DNA of 64,000 bases from Eutreptiella sp. 'Long Island Sound 2002' (GCA_964036045.1 OZ038383.1:68903888-68967887); one strand, 5' to 3'; shown: positions 21,640 through 33,149, counted from the stretch's first letter. Notes: a model not told the origin generated them from the sequence alone. Numbers and translations are program-made.

Positions 21640-21671
21640 TTCCGCACCACACCCTAGAACGCCACATCCCA
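21640..21671 (-). repeat. right terminal inverted repeat of X
   Basis: Reverse complement of 5124-5155 with about six differences. Ends catccca. Confidence 0.5.
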
Positions 21672-22382
21672 CAACTTCCAAGATTTGATAACACACGTGC
21701 ACCACGATTTGTCATTTCATGGAGATCCAAAAGCAACAAGGAACACAAAAGTCGTCGTCTTGAGAGAGGTCTTTGGAAGGGGAGAGTGCAAGTTTTGCAA
21801 GTTTTGAATTAGTTTTACCCAAAATCGAACTCTCTCGAATGTTGAAATGAATGCTGTTGAAGATGTTGAGTCGGATGTGCATGCTTGCATTGTGTTTGGC
21901 AATAAGGCACCGGCAACAACGATGGCTTGTGGTTCTAGTGAAGTAGCCTTGAAGTGCCATATATTACCTTGGCTACGTAACCTACTTTTTTTGCCGGAGC
22001 CACTTGTAGGACATGGTAGTGTCCCGGGCAAATGGAACCAAACGTCCCGCGTGTCGTAGGTGTCTTGCACCCGCCCGTGCTGGAGGTGGTTCTGGAGCCA
22101 ATCTAGAACCACCTGTCCAGAACGCGCAGCACGCGCAGAAAACACTCAGGACTTTGTTTGTGCTTCTGTTTGTGTTTGTGTTTGTGTGGTGGGGTTGTGT
22201 GCTTGGGGTGGAGGGGGGGGGGGGGCGCGTCCTCACAGCTGGATATCCGGCCTACGTCGGGGTCCCACCAAGGTTCTCACCGGGCCCATGGGCGGGGATG
22301 GCAGAGGCTTGGCCTCCATGATCGTCTCGTGCAATCCATGTCCGCTTTCACCCTCTTGTTCCCGTCCTCCATGGTCTACACC
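21672..22382. other. no recognisable gene
   Basis: Sequence between X and the piggyBac remnant. Contains a near-palindrome around 22092-22120 (ggtggttct..agaaccacc) and a G run at 22217. Nothing else to report. Confidence 0.5.
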
Positions 22383-23256
22383 TCATGCGCGGGGCCAAAG
22401 CACTTGATGTGCAAGGGCACGTTGCACGCCTTGAACATGTACGCCGTTGTTGACGTACGGCAGTGGCTACATAGCTGCTTCCGAGCGACCTTCACGGGAC
22501 CATGTACCACTTGTGGTGACATGGTCAATGCACACCACTTTGGCTTCGCGCAATATCGGCGCCGGATAACGTACCATTGGAACTCCCAAATGGTGGTTCC
22601 ACGTTCCTCGACACCAAGAGCCTCGCATGCCGCAAAGGCGTTGGCGGCCGCTTACCGCATCATGAAGACGCGGACCGCGCTGGCCCACGTCCTTTCTCGC
22701 ATCATTATGCGGAGTTGGAGCACCATTTGGTTGGCACCATCCACCGCCCGTAAGAACTCACGGCATGCAACTACTCGGCTCAACGGTTGCCCGCCTCGGG
22801 ATTGGACTTCGGACTGCCGAAAAGAACAATTAGTTAGGAAGGGGATTGGACGGGGGGGCTTGTGCCCAACCTTGGGGTTCTTCAAAACGACCAATTTGTA
22901 GCCGTGGGCCTTGATCACACCACGTGCCACTTGCCCCTCGGCGAGGCGATGTTTGGCTTCCGTCAAGGCCTCGTCCTTTTTGTTGCGTTTCGACAACGTC
23001 AAGAACGGCCGATTCATGGACGCGGATTAGTCCGCAAGGCCATGGCTGCCGAAGAACGAGTGCGCGACCAAGACGGTCTCAGGGGGCACTTGGAGCGCCC
23101 ATCACCGCATGATGCCTTTGGCATGAGATTTCTGGCGCAAGTGCCGGTTCGGCGGACGCGGCCGCGGCGGCCGGTGTACAAGTACACATCAACGACATAG
23201 CCGTATGTATTGTCGCACAACACATACAACTTTATGCCGGAGTCAAGGTGATTTTG
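22383..23256 (-). pseudogene. piggyBac-type transposase, broken
   Basis: Reading the minus strand from 23256 down: GIKLYVLCDNTYGYVVDVYL followed by YTGR (the first catalytic block of the DDE_Tnp_1_7 family), then SFFGSHGLAD with MNRPFLTLSKRN (second block), then VACREFLRAVDGANQMV and the helix WASAVRVFMM with NAFAACEALG (third block), and finally the C-terminal cysteine-rich motif RKQLCSHC with ACNVPLHIKCF. Several frameshifts separate the blocks, and the Asp expected before SFFGS reads His. The N-terminal region and the TTAA-flanked ends were not found. Intact proteins of this family cut and paste at TTAA. Confidence 0.85.
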
Positions 23257-26236
23257 GATGCATGGCGCAACACGGCTCTAAAGCTGGGATGGTAGCGTCC
23301 ACATCAAGATCTCGCTCGGTAACGCCCCCACAAAAACGGGCCCGTGGGGACCCACAACCACCACAACAACCGATCTCGCAAGCAGCAACACCACATATGG
23401 TACCGTTTATGGTGCTTGTTCCACTTTCACATTGGCCCCATTAGGTGGCCGTGCGGTAGCAAGGACACATACAAACGCAAGAACTAGCGAAATTAGAAAA
23501 AGCTCATCAAGCGACTACCGAAGGAACTGGCCATTCCGGATGACCAAGAACGAAATGGTGATAGCAGACATCAGTGCCAGCACCCTGGACTAGCGAGGAC
23601 GCACCGTCAAGGAGAACGCCGCACAGAATCGCCGGGACTATCTCAGCCAGAGAAGCCCGCACCGGAGCCATGCCACGTGACTGACCGCAAAGAAGATCGC
23701 AACGAACAAGCACGGGCACCAAGACACCTTCGGGCGGTGCTGCACCAGCTGCATCCCTACCACAGATCCCAGGCGGCGCACATGCAGCTTGAAGACAACG
23801 AGCATCGGCGTCATACCCTTGGGTCGAAACGGGCGCTTCATCACAGTGAACACAGTGCACAATCACCATTGAGGTCGCCACCAGTGCAGCCTCCGGTGCA
23901 CCTTTCACTAAACCCTTGTCTTGGGCCCCGTGCAGTGAGAACCGGACAAAGGGATCTGGCGCTGCTGGTGTACCCACCCCTGGTCCGACCATCGGACCCT
24001 TCTGCCCGTAACCCCTTAAGGATTTCATCTCGGTCGTCCGTGCTTGGTAGTTGCCGAGTGACTTTCAGCGCGTCGCCGGCTGGGTGGAGGCGGGTGTGCA
24101 GTGCGCGCCGAGCACTGTTAACGTCACGCTGACGAAAGCGGGACGCGGGTGAAGTGTGCGCCGTGGTGAGCTAGCGCAAATACATAAGGCCGTTGCCCTC
24201 GTTGCCCCCGCCCTATAGGAACAGGGTTTGGGACACAATGGTCTGCCCCCCCCCCCCCTACCGCACGGCACCGCGAGCGCGACCACAGTGGTGACCGACG
24301 TACGGAAAGTTGAAGGAATGCCCTAGAGTGGTGTCGCACGGAGAGTAGTAAGGCCCTCGAGACCACTGCCAGCCGGGCAGGCTAGGCCACAAACACATTT
24401 GTGACTCCTTCCTACCGAGTGTCTTGGGACACTCTGCACAGACCTAAACCCATGCTTTTTCTATGCCAGACAATGACGCACGCACCTTGCTCACACGTAA
24501 CCATGATGATTAGGGAGGCACATTAGCTGAGCCCCTGTGGTGACCTCTTGTATACGACACGGATAGCGACCCGGAATCCTGATCCCTGCGCAACATGTGT
24601 GGAGGCCGTCGTCAAACCGATCCATGCATGCATTGTCAAATGCGTGGGCACCCGGACCGACACACGCCCCCACATGGCATATCACGCATGGACGTCACAC
24701 TGCCACTTGTATGCATATACTCCTTAGGAGAGACCGATTTCATATGTGCACGCAAATACTCTGCATGAACACTCTCCACTTTCAATGTGTTGCTGCATTA
24801 TCGGGCACCTGGACTAGCACATGCCTCTTCAACGGCATCTCTTGCATGCAATGCACACTAAAGCCGACACGCATGAACCCGACATCTGACACCACCTGCA
24901 TGCATGCAGACATGTTCCCCGCGCGGACCCTCTCAACCGGCGACGTACAACTACATTATGACAACGTCACATACACTCATGACCCCATGTATGGACGCCA
25001 CCCTATATCCCCCCCCCCCCCCGACACACACACATCTTGTGTGAGGCGTTGCCAGCACATATGACCCGGAGGCACTGCGAATATTCCATGTGATACCTGC
25101 TCCATAACACGACACATACTCAGCATGGCACGGGCCGCCTGCACAGCACTAGGCGAGCACATAACATGACATTCTAGGACATGATGCAATTGACTAGTGC
25201 ACCATATAGGCCATGTGGGAACACCATCGCTGTCTATGCAGTATTTGGACACATGAGCGCTCACACCCAACCAACCCTCTGCGCTATCATGGAGAACCAA
25301 GCTCCGCCAAGGAAGACACTAAAACCGTTTGCATACCGCTCCACGGATACAAGTGCACGAAGACCCTTTGACCCGCTCAGACCGTTTCCTCCGCCTGCCG
25401 CCCTGAGACGTCGACCCGCCGATAGCAGGGACCGGCTGGTGATGTAGAAGAACACACATGCTCCAAAATGAGGTGAGGCGACAGTTGATGTCATGCATGG
25501 GGCCTACATAGTTATGCCGCCTGAATACAATGCCGCCTCTCCCGCCGCTTGAAATTTGAGCTTAGGGAGCTCTACACCATAGGGGTAAAGTACATAGGCT
25601 AGCGGAATCCACCACGCAAAAGCAACGTGGGGAGGCGCCGGGACAAGAAGCACAAAAGGAAGCAAGGAGACTGGATCTGCCCCCACTTCGGAAATCATGA
25701 CTATGCGCGTCGCAGGGGATGTAACAGGTATACCATGCACAACTGATCGGTGTATCCCAACACCCACATAGCGCGAGCAGCTGGCACCCTCACCGCTGTC
25801 AGCTGTCGTCGTTTCTCTTGACTTCCAATGCGGCATTATCACACATCACTCACACGGGTGGCCACACATATGAATGCCACCCGCTACGCTACACACACGC
25901 ACAACTGTATGAGGAGTTTCGGGCACACGTGACGGAGGAACACTGCGAATGGCCGAAAAGATACATGTTCCCCCCAAGGCACACACATCACATCCACATT
26001 CATCAGTTGCTAATCAGGCGTGGCAGACTGTCTACCATGCTTTGTGCAGAAATTACACATTTGGTGCCATTATGCTGCACGGACCTCTAGTCCGCTCAAT
26101 TAATGAGTATGCCCATGGTGTACATATCTGGACCTTCGGCTTTCGCGGCCTCTACCGAGTGCACTCATTTACACCTTGAGCGCCAGAAAAAAAAAGGAAA
26201 AAAACATCCAATCAGGGGAATCAATCCACTATTGCG
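23257..26236. other. no recognisable gene
   Basis: About 3 kb with only short or low-quality open frames on both strands (the longest, 23507-24028 on the minus strand, shows no motif). C homopolymers occur at 24246 and 25011. It could hold the missing N-terminal part of the piggyBac element, but I cannot read one. Confidence 0.45.
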
Positions 26237-26526
26237 GTGCAATTACAAGACCTAATTTTACTGGTTACACCATTACAACAAAAGGGATTCCTGCTGAAAA
26301 GAAACATGGTTCATTGTTTCTCTTCCACAGTTCAGCTATGGAACTCCATGCTTCAGGAACTCATGTGCCCCATCGATGCGTTGAAAGCATTTGACTCCAT
26401 TACACATTGTTGCTGCAAATCCTTCTTGACTTCAATGTGTGTGCCAATCCACATGATCTGTGCCATATTATGCCTATTTAAGGCACCAATGATTGTCACA
26501 GTGGCAGGTCTAATGTTCTACATCCG
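26237..26526 (+). pseudogene. LINE RT motif-A scrap
   Basis: A 97-aa open frame contains DALKAFDSITHCCC followed by VPIHMICAILCLF and VTVAG. This is the shape of LINE RT motif A and the following block (DxxKAFDSI, then a hydrophobic helix, then a strand ending VxG). It breaks off at 26529, just before the left end of element A. No other RT motif is nearby, so it is a fragment. Confidence 0.45.
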
Positions 26527-26574
26527 GTGAAAGACTACTAGATGACCTTAATGCTACTTTCACAAGGCACCTTA

Positions 26575-26603
26575 CCCTTGGTACACGCTAGAAGACCCAA
26601 TCT
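26575..26603 (+). repeat. left TIR of copy A
   Basis: Complementary to 31992-32020 with one mismatch. Inside it follow several ctagaac/ttctag motifs up to 26670. Confidence 0.85.
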
Positions 26604-26787
26604 TCATCCAGCCTAGAACACTCTAGCTTAGATGTTCTAGCCTAGATTAGAACAATACTAGAACGATCTAATGTCTACCCACATATCCCAATTTCTTCAT
26701 TGTTCCCCCGTGCATGCTTGCTAATGTCCGTAGTGCATTGTTCCATGTTTCCTTCGCTCGCGCTTAGATATTACACATTTCTTTGCA

Positions 26788-28674
26788 ATGAAACGTCCCA
26801 CCACTTCCCCCCTTGCTCCCTCCTCAACCGGGAAGGATACTTCCCTCTTGTCTAAGGCACTACGGGAGTTGAGTGGGGCTTCAAACCTCAAGGATGAGCG
26901 GGTGGGCCATTACTTGGGCACGTGGGCGACATCATGCCCCCTAGCACGGCGGCAATTCAACAACGCCGTCCAATATGTGAACTCAGCCACTTCTACCCAA
27001 ACCACGGGTGAGGCATGCAAGGCCGCCGTTGAGGCATACACCGCCTCCCTACTGCCCGCAACCGCCATGTGCGAATTCGGGCTCAACACGAGGGCCCCCA
27101 AGTCCTCGTGGAGGACCCTCTCGGTGCTCTACATGCTCCGTAAGTTGGAGTACCACCGCACCGTCCCTGGTGGCCCCCTTTCCCGTCCAATTTGTACCGA
27201 GCGGGCTTTCCAAGCCCGTTGGAAGGAGTTGGTCGCCCCGGTGCAATTGGATAATCCCGTTGCCACGGTGTTGCCCGAGGCCACCGGGATCTCATGGCCC
27301 TTCGCCTCTTGGGTCACATACATCCTCTCCCGGCCGGGCTTGGTGCGGTCAATCTTCATTGTCCGGGGGGATGCCTACCCGGTGGCCGGGGGCAATTGGA
27401 CCCAATTCACCATCTCCTTGGCCAACTTCGACCGCTAGGCCCGCTCCGCCGCGGGCCTTTGGGTGTTGAGCATGGCCAATTGCGATGACAAGGCCATGGA
27501 CACCCTTGGCACGTTGTGGAAGAGCAATTGTGAGGTAGTCCTCTCACCTAGTGCCTTTCACTCGTTCTAGTTTTCATCTAGTCAGCCTCGGACACCGCTC
27601 GCTAGAAGGTAGACTAGCCTAGACTAGAACGAAAAAAACCACCCCCAATGTCTCGTGTTTAGGTGATTCAAGACATCATCGACACGGGGCTCGTCCGATG
27701 GGGGGCCTCCAAGGAGGAGGCAAAGGTGATCCTCAGGGGGGGATCAACCGTGGACACGAAGGGTGATCTTGTTGTCCACGTGCCCCCAAGTGGGCTTCAT
27801 GTTCAATGAGGGGATATGGAATGCCCAAAAGAAGACTTGGGAGGGTAGTGCTTTCTCGCGGACCACGGAGCATGATGAGGCCCACTACACGGCTTTCCTC
27901 CTTGGGACGCCTTCTTTGCAAGCCGCTGGCTGCAGTACGCAGCGGATGTTGAAATTGCCACGTGCGTGGGTCGTCGTGTGCATTTTGCACTTCGCAAGGG
28001 CCATGGGCCGCTTGTTGGGGGAGTTTGTCGACCGGGAGGCTAGGGCGGTCACTCCTGCGCTCCGTCAAGACCTGCAAGTTCTCATGTTCGAGAGGCTTGC
28101 AGGTTGGAGCGCTTATGGGTCTGCTTCCCCGGACGGGGAAGAGACGGCCAATTTTTTTGACGCATGGCCGGATATTGCTAGGTGCCTCGGCTTTAGGCCG
28201 AGCAAGGCCAAGTACAAGGCCATCGCGAAACTGTGGGATCTGCTGCACGCCCTCTATTGTACATACTAGGGCCCTAACCCATTGATTTGTGCCGCCGTGG
28301 CAAGGTATTTCCGGCGGCACTGTACTGTCAGGACAGCATCATGGTATCTAATGAGCCTTGAGCATGATGTAGATGCCATGTTGCAGAACATTAAGCCATT
28401 TGGGTTGGCTATGTTCTCGGGTGACATTTCGGAAAGCATCAACCGGTTTCTGAAACATGGTCATCACGAGCACAGCAACCCGGGGGGGGGGGGGGGGGTT
28501 GGGTGGAGGGGGTGGACGAGGTGTCAGATCGTCTCCGGTCTGCCAGCCACAGGGAGGCCAATGTGCAAGCACAGTGCACGACATGGCTATTTGCATACTT
28601 CGACATGTCGTGGTTTGTGCACGGGGGGGCCCGGTCGCAAGTACCGTGCTCGGGCAAGGATGCCATGGAGGTAA
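26788..28674 (+). pseudogene. A-family gene 1 (candidate transposase), copy A
   Basis: Exon 1 runs from ATG 26788 (MKRPTTSPLA) to 27534, intron 27535-27662, exon 2 from 27663. Exon 1 has an in-frame TAG at 27436-27438 where copy B reads TGG. Exon 2 starts VIQDIIDTGLVRWGASKEEA, shifts frame at a G run near 27736, then is open from 27763 through FDAWPDIARCLGFRPSKAKY, a TAG at 28267-28269, and on to SWYLMSLEHDVD, FGLAMFSGDISESINRFLKH and GHHEHSN. The late block (His-rich helix, then FSGDxSExxN) resembles the C-terminal part of some large eukaryotic transposases. This is a resemblance, not an identification. Copy B lacks that block. Confidence 0.55.
27535..27662 (+). other. intron 1 of copy A (CTAG-rich)
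   Basis: Starts gtagtcc after ..AATTGTGAG and ends tcgtgtttag before GTGATTC. Interior: gttctagttttcatctag, cgctcgctagaaggtagactagcctagactagaacg. The equivalent intron of copy B (58380-58507) has the same borders. Confidence 0.65.
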
Positions 28675-28770
28675 GGAGGGGCCAGGGCCACATGCAGGCT
28701 TCCCTCGAACACAATCTTCACCATCAGCAACATGTCGGCCAAGGAATTGATCGAGCACATCATGCAACAG

Positions 28771-28917
28771 GTATTTTGTCTTGCGCTCTAGCGCTGATAT
28801 AGGGAAGCGTTCTAGTGTTGATCTAGGCAGCACGATCGGTCGCTAGAACGTCGCTAGAAAGCCGCTAAAACGGTTGCCTAGAATGCCGCTAGAATGGTGC
28901 TGTGTTTTTTGTTGTAG
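28771..28917 (+). other. intron in gene 2 of copy A (CTAG-rich)
   Basis: gtattttgtc...ttgttgtag. Interior rich in cgctagaacg-type repeats (tcgctagaacgtcgctagaa, cctagaatgccgctagaa). Counterpart in B: 58934-59077. Confidence 0.7.
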
Positions 28918-30282
28918 CAACAGCAAACAGAGGAGTTGCTGGCAGCGGTGATCGCCCAGCAAGAGCAGAAGGAGCAGCATGCCTAGCCCAAAGCCGAGCA
29001 GGCCGAGGCCAAGCCCAAGGCGGCGGCCGAGGTCAAGCCCAAGCCACCCCCCCCTCGCCAAGCCCAAGCCGAAGCCCCAACCCCAAGCCCCACCTCCTCC
29101 ATTGCCACCCCCTCAGCCGTTGGCCGCCAAGAAGTCGGCCAAGGCGGCCCCGGAGCACGAGCAGCTGGAGGAGCTGGGGGGGGGGTTGCGAGGTCTCTCG
29201 GCTTCCTTCGCGCCGCAAAAGGGGGCAAAGGCCAAGGCGGCGACCAAGGTCGCCCAATGGGAGGCCAAGCTAGTGGAGCTGCGCGGGAAGGGGGATGAGG
29301 TGCGGATCGCCATGGCGGAGTACTCCCTCGGGAAGGCGAAGGAGAAGGTGGAGGAGAAGCAGGAGGCGATCTAGCAGCTGGATCGCAGTGTGCGGAGCAT
29401 GGAGAGGAGCGTGGCGGCGGAGGCTGAGGCGGAGGTGAAGGAGGAGGTGGTGGATGAGGTGGTTGAGGTGGAGGTGGAGGCGGAGGAGATGGTGGAGGAG
29501 ACGGTGAAGGAGGAGGTGGAGGCAAAGGTGGTGGTGGAGACGGCGGCGGGGGGGGGGGGGGGGGCTGGATTGGCCGAGGTTTTTTGCGGGGGTCGAGGGA
29601 TGCGGGGTCCATCAAGGACCTGCCAAGGGACCCGGCCATCCTGACTGGCCCCCACCCCCCAAACCTGGAGCACCCCTCCTCGTCCCCCCGGAGAGTCAGG
29701 TTTGGACTCTCCATTTTCTGATGCAGCGGGTGCATCAAAGGCTTTTGGGGCCGGGGAGGTGGGTATGGGTGGACGAAGGGGGGGTCGTCCACCTGCAGAA
29801 GCCCATGCGGGTGGGGGTGGTCCGAGGGTGGTGGGGGTGGCAACACGAGTTGCCCGGGCGGACTTGGGGGGAGTCGCCCCCCCCCCCCCCCCCGGAAAAG
29901 GGGGTGCAGATATTTGAGTTGGCCCAACTCAACCTCTTCCCCCCCGAGAAGAAAAGGGGGGGGGGGGGGCAGCCAGTGGTGATTCATGGGCATGTGCTGG
30001 CAGGCGCTGGGGCTGGGGGGGATGGAGTTGACGGGTAGGACCTGGACGTGGACGCCGACCTAGTAGGCGCTCATGATCAATGGGGGGTTCGACCCGGCGG
30101 CGGCCAACCGGGGGGCGCATGCCGGATTGGTGCACGGCATCGCCTCCGGGCCCAAGTCCAAGCCCAAGCCGACCGCAACCCCCGCAATCGGGGACCCCCC
30201 TCAGCCGCACCCCCCCAACCCCCGGGACGCCTTCGCCAAGGCCTTGGGGGCCATCTCTGCCGCCCTAGACCGGCAAGGCACG

Positions 30283-30426
30283 GTATGTTGACTGCGTTGT
30301 AGCGTTGCTCTAGCAAACCGTTCTAGCGTTGATCTAGCCACCGCCGTGTTGCCGCTGCTAGAACGCCGCTACAGCAATTGCCTAGAACGCCGCTAGAACA
30401 CACTTGCCTCATGTTTCTATTCTCAG
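30283..30426 (+). other. second intron in gene 2 of copy A (CTAG-rich)
   Basis: gtatgttgac...tctattctcag. Interior: cgttctagcgttgatctag, ctagaacgccgct, cctagaacgccgctagaac. Counterpart in B: 60440-60594. Confidence 0.7.
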
Positions 30427-31477
30427 GTGGTGAGCGTGCAGACGTGTGGAGCCCACCCTCGCAGGGTGCGCGTGGAGTGGCGCGATGGCGGAGGCTGGAC
30501 GCACCTCGGGGGGGTCACCGAGTTGGGCCGGATGATGGGGAATGACCCCAATTTGGCCCTCTCGGTGCTGCACAGATTGGGTAGGTGGGAGGCGGGCAGG
30601 AGTGTGGGGGGCATGGTCCCGCAGCGCAAGGGTTGGGTGAGGGTGCACGACCGGGCGGGGGAGACCAGCAGCAGCAGCAAGAGCAACAACAACACCACCG
30701 CCACACCACCGCCACCAACGGGGAGAGGACACTCCCCCCAAGGCCCCCACAGCCCCCCCCCCAAGGCCCCCAAGAAGAAATCCCGCCACTTCGAGAGTAG
30801 CGAGGAAGACGCCCCCCCCCCCCGAAGCACAGACCAAGCCCAAGCCCAAGGCCAAGCCCAAGCCCAACGGCAAGGGCAATGGCAAGGCCACCCCCCCCCC
30901 AAACCCCAAGCCCCCCCCTTGGAGGATAGGGGCCGGGACGCCTATGGGAATGTGCCGGGTGTGGGGGACCCCCGGTAAGTCACTTGGAAGGAGGGGGGCA
31001 ATGGGGGGACCGTCAGGCAAGTGACGGTGTTGGGGGATTGGGATAAGGAGTTGGACCCGGGGGAGCGGTGGGTGGTGTCGCAGGGGTCCAATGGTGTCGC
31101 AGGGGTCCAATGCGGAGGCGGGGAAGAAGGCGAAGAAGAGGAAGCGGGAGAAAGAGGGGGGCACCTTCCGGGTGCCGGGGGAGTTCCTCTTCCTCGCCTG
31201 GGAGGAGGTGGAGGGCCACCTCCGGGACGCCTTGCAGGAGGGGGACGACGGGGACGACGGGGATGACGGGGATGACGGGGATGACAAGGGGGACGAGGGT
31301 GGCGACAAGGGGGAGGGGGGTGACAAGGGGGGTGACAAGGGGGGTGAGAAGGAAGGGGACACGGGGGGTGAGAAGGGGGTTGCGGGGAGCAAGGATGCGC
31401 CCCGGCAACCCCCCACCACGCAGGAGGGGTAACCTGTGTGTCGCGACTGGCTAATGGGGGTCCGGGGGGGGCAAGGG

Positions 31478-31600
31478 GGCTAATCAGGCTAACCAGGCTA
31501 ATCGGGCTAACGCACCACCAAGTGACCCGGCGCCAGCCCGCCAAGTGACCTTCCAAGTGACCTATGGGGTGCGGTGGGGGGCTAACCGGGCTAATCGGGG
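31478..31600 (+). repeat. 10-bp gggctaacc/gggctaatc repeat, copy A
   Basis: Alternating ggctaatcgg/ggctaaccag units with two aagtgacc boxes behind them. The same block is at 61630-61760 in copy B, so it belongs to the element (3' part, after gene 2). Confidence 0.65.
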
Positions 31601-31913
31601 GCCGGGGGGCTGGGGGGGGCGCTCCGTGAGTCGGGTCTAGCATCGGGACTCTGTGATTGGCCACGGCTGGCCATGGTAGCCGGGAAGCTTCTCTTTGAGG
31701 AGTGGCAGAGCATTCATATATATTGTTCTAGCTGCATTCTAGCGAACCGTTCCAACGGCGCTCCAGCGGCGCTCGCTAGAGCGTCGCTAGAGCGCCGCTA
31801 GAACGAAAAATTTTTGGATTCCCAAATCAGGTGAAAACCGTGAAATTGTGAAAAAAACAAAACTACGGGCCCCCGAGTACGGATAGGGGGGTCCAGGTTA
31901 CACACCTCAAATC

Positions 31914-31938
31914 CCCCCCCCCGGGGGGGGGGGGGGGT
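31914..31938. repeat. oligo(C)-oligo(G) hairpin near the right end of A
   Basis: A run of 10 C directly followed by about 15 G, able to fold into a perfect stem, placed about 80 bp inside the right TIR. Copy B has the same structure in weaker form at about 62071-62095. Could stall polymerases or end transcription; inference. Confidence 0.5.
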
Positions 31939-31991
31939 TAACCCCCTCTTTTTTTCATTCTAGCCACTCTAGCGGCATCTAGGGTAGAACG

Positions 31992-32020
31992 AGATTGGGT
32001 CTTCTAGTGTGTACCAAGGG
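31992..32020 (-). repeat. right TIR of copy A
   Basis: agattgggtcttctagtgtg followed by taccaaggg; partner of 26575-26603. Confidence 0.85.
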
Positions 32021-32090
32021 TAGCAGGTGGTGGTTGTGGTGAAGACGGTTGGGGTATTCACGAAGAAATCCATTGGCATGGGGGATGTAG

Positions 32091-33149
32091 TTGCATTTTC
32101 TCTTGGCGCCGGGGGTGGATATAATCCAACGGAAACAGGGTTTGGTATATGCTTCCTTCATTTGCTTTGTGTGCCTGAACGTTTCCCATAATGTCTATCT
32201 GCGCACGAACCAAAAGACAGTGAATTTGCCTATGGGGGGGGGGGGCAAGTCTTCACCGCGGCGCAGCCTTGCACAGCCTCTAGTGTCACCGGATGCCATA
32301 TTTTCTACATTGGGTGAGCCTAGTACCCATGATTGTTTGTCCCGCTTTCAATGGTGTCATTGCCCCCCCCCCCCCCCGCCGCCTCTCCGAATCAAGCGCC
32401 GTGAGCGTCCACGCTGTCGACGCTGCGTGAACGTGAGCCCGAGCACGAACCCTCCACACCGAGTAGCACACGTATGGCCGGAGGAGGGTCTAGTCCTAAT
32501 GGAACCACCGTCCGCGGACCTATGCCATTCACTTCCAAACACACCCCTTCCTTGGACGCCACCACATTTGCGCCTGTTGTTTGATTTGCTGGACCGCTGC
32601 CCTACGCCTAGTATTGACATCATTATGTCTAGATTCCTGCAACGCCGAAATAGCCCAGCACCACAAGCAGCACTGCTTTCGCCGGTACCATCGCAGTCTC
32701 AGCCTTGTGACATCGGAGGCATGAATGAGCTCACACCTATGCTAGTAACACGTTGTCCCCGTGTACCAACAGGTACACAACTGGTATCCTTCCCACACTT
32801 TGTGCGGTATACTAGTGACAGTGCTGGCCGAATGGTCTACAACGTGTTCATTAGAAATGTGAACCGCAATGCCACACGCCATAGCGGCGGCTGTCCAAAA
32901 TTCCACTGTCAACACCTTGTGAGCATAGCGAACACCCACCTGCATAGACGCCCCTTGGAGGAAATGGCATTATGGGGTGGCTACATGAACGCATTGCAAC
33001 CTCCTAGGGCTCCACTCATTGCCTGGCTTTTTGCACCATCCATATGCCTAATTGGAAGGCTAGTGACCTCTCTCTTTCCACGGGGCAAATCCCATACATC
33101 GTCCATCCCGGAGTGTTCGAACACCATCATTTCTTGCATTCGTGCTTAG
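32091..33149 (+). CDS. 352-aa open frame, doubtful
   Basis: A long plus-strand frame just outside element A. Its translation passes through a G run and a C run (giving MGGGGKSS and CPPPPPPP) and shows no domain, signal peptide or membrane segment. The C-terminal half (from about 32640) reads slightly better. There is no homologous copy in the window to test it. Treat as an open frame, not a gene. Confidence 0.15.
   Translation: MHFLLAPGVDIIQRKQGLVYASFICFVCLNVSHNVYLRTNQKTVNLPMGGGGKSSPRRSLAQPLVSPDAIFSTLGEPSTHDCLSRFQWCHCPPPPPPPLRIKRRERPRCRRCVNVSPSTNPPHRVAHVWPEEGLVLMEPPSADLCHSLPNTPLPWTPPHLRLLFDLLDRCPTPSIDIIMSRFLQRRNSPAPQAALLSPVPSQSQPCDIGGMNELTPMLVTRCPRVPTGTQLVSFPHFVRYTSDSAGRMVYNVFIRNVNRNATRHSGGCPKFHCQHLVSIANTHLHRRPLEEMALWGGYMNALQPPRAPLIAWLFAPSICLIGRLVTSLFPRGKSHTSSIPECSNTIISCIRA

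Larger units (their letters stand above)
5124..21671. mobile_element. outer element X, split by a DIRS-like insertion
   Basis: The ends are imperfect inverted repeats of 32 bp (5124-5155 and 21640-21671) that read tgggatg...gtggtgcgg inward. Inside each end lie clusters of ctaactag and ttatcgcg motifs (5.3 kb, 6.9-7.1 kb, 21.4 kb). The body of X is 5124 to about 7120 plus about 21280-21671, roughly 2.4 kb in all; the rest is a DIRS-like retrotransposon and its own insertions. A possible 2-bp CA duplication flanks the ends (5122-5123, 21672-21673), too short to prove insertion. The superfamily is unknown. Confidence 0.5.
28732..31432 (+). pseudogene. A-family gene 2 (Lys/Pro-rich, coiled-coil protein), copy A
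   Basis: Exon 1 28732-28770 encodes MSAKELIEHIMQQ; intron 28771-28917; exon 2 28918-30282; intron 30283-30426; exon 3 from 30427. Order of parts: short amphipathic start, KPKP/PPPP-rich linker, a Glu/Lys-rich coiled coil (KVAQWEAKLVELRGKGDEV...), a Trp-rich block (GRWVWVDEGGVVHLQKPMRV...WWGWQHEL), a second linker, then VQTCGAHPRRVRVEWRDGGG and GVTELGRMM, a poly-Asp/Gly tail (DDGDDGDDGDD). TAG codons at 28984-28986 and 29372-29374 replace GAG of copy B, and homopolymers shift the frame. Function unknown; it may be an architectural DNA-binding partner. Confidence 0.5.
26575..32020 (+). mobile_element. transposon copy A of an unrecognised TIR family
   Basis: Length 5,446 bp. 29-bp TIRs start cccttggtacac and continue ctagaagacccaatct, with one mismatch. 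Both ends abut TA (26573-26574, 32021-32022). Copy B (57393-62177) has the same ends, the same two genes, the same three introns and the same CTAGAACG-rich subterminal sequence, so this is a real family. Copy A retains about 700 bp of gene 1 that B has lost. Superfamily unknown; a TA target would fit several, and no known transposase signature is clear. Confidence 0.85.

Noticed and set aside
23507-24028. 173-aa minus-strand ORF as N-terminal piggyBac domain
   Set aside because: It lies on the right strand and side but shows none of the family's N-terminal features, and the intervening sequence is closed.
26573-26584. CACTA superfamily assignment for A/B
   Set aside because: cactaccc appears at the left end of copy B only because of its flank; copy A has cttaccc, so the TIR starts at CCC after TA.
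28983-29993. 336-aa minus-strand ORF
   Set aside because: Antisense shadow of gene 2 in copy A, proline-rich low complexity.
30409-31419. 336-aa minus-strand ORF
   Set aside because: Antisense shadow of gene 2 exon 3 in copy A.
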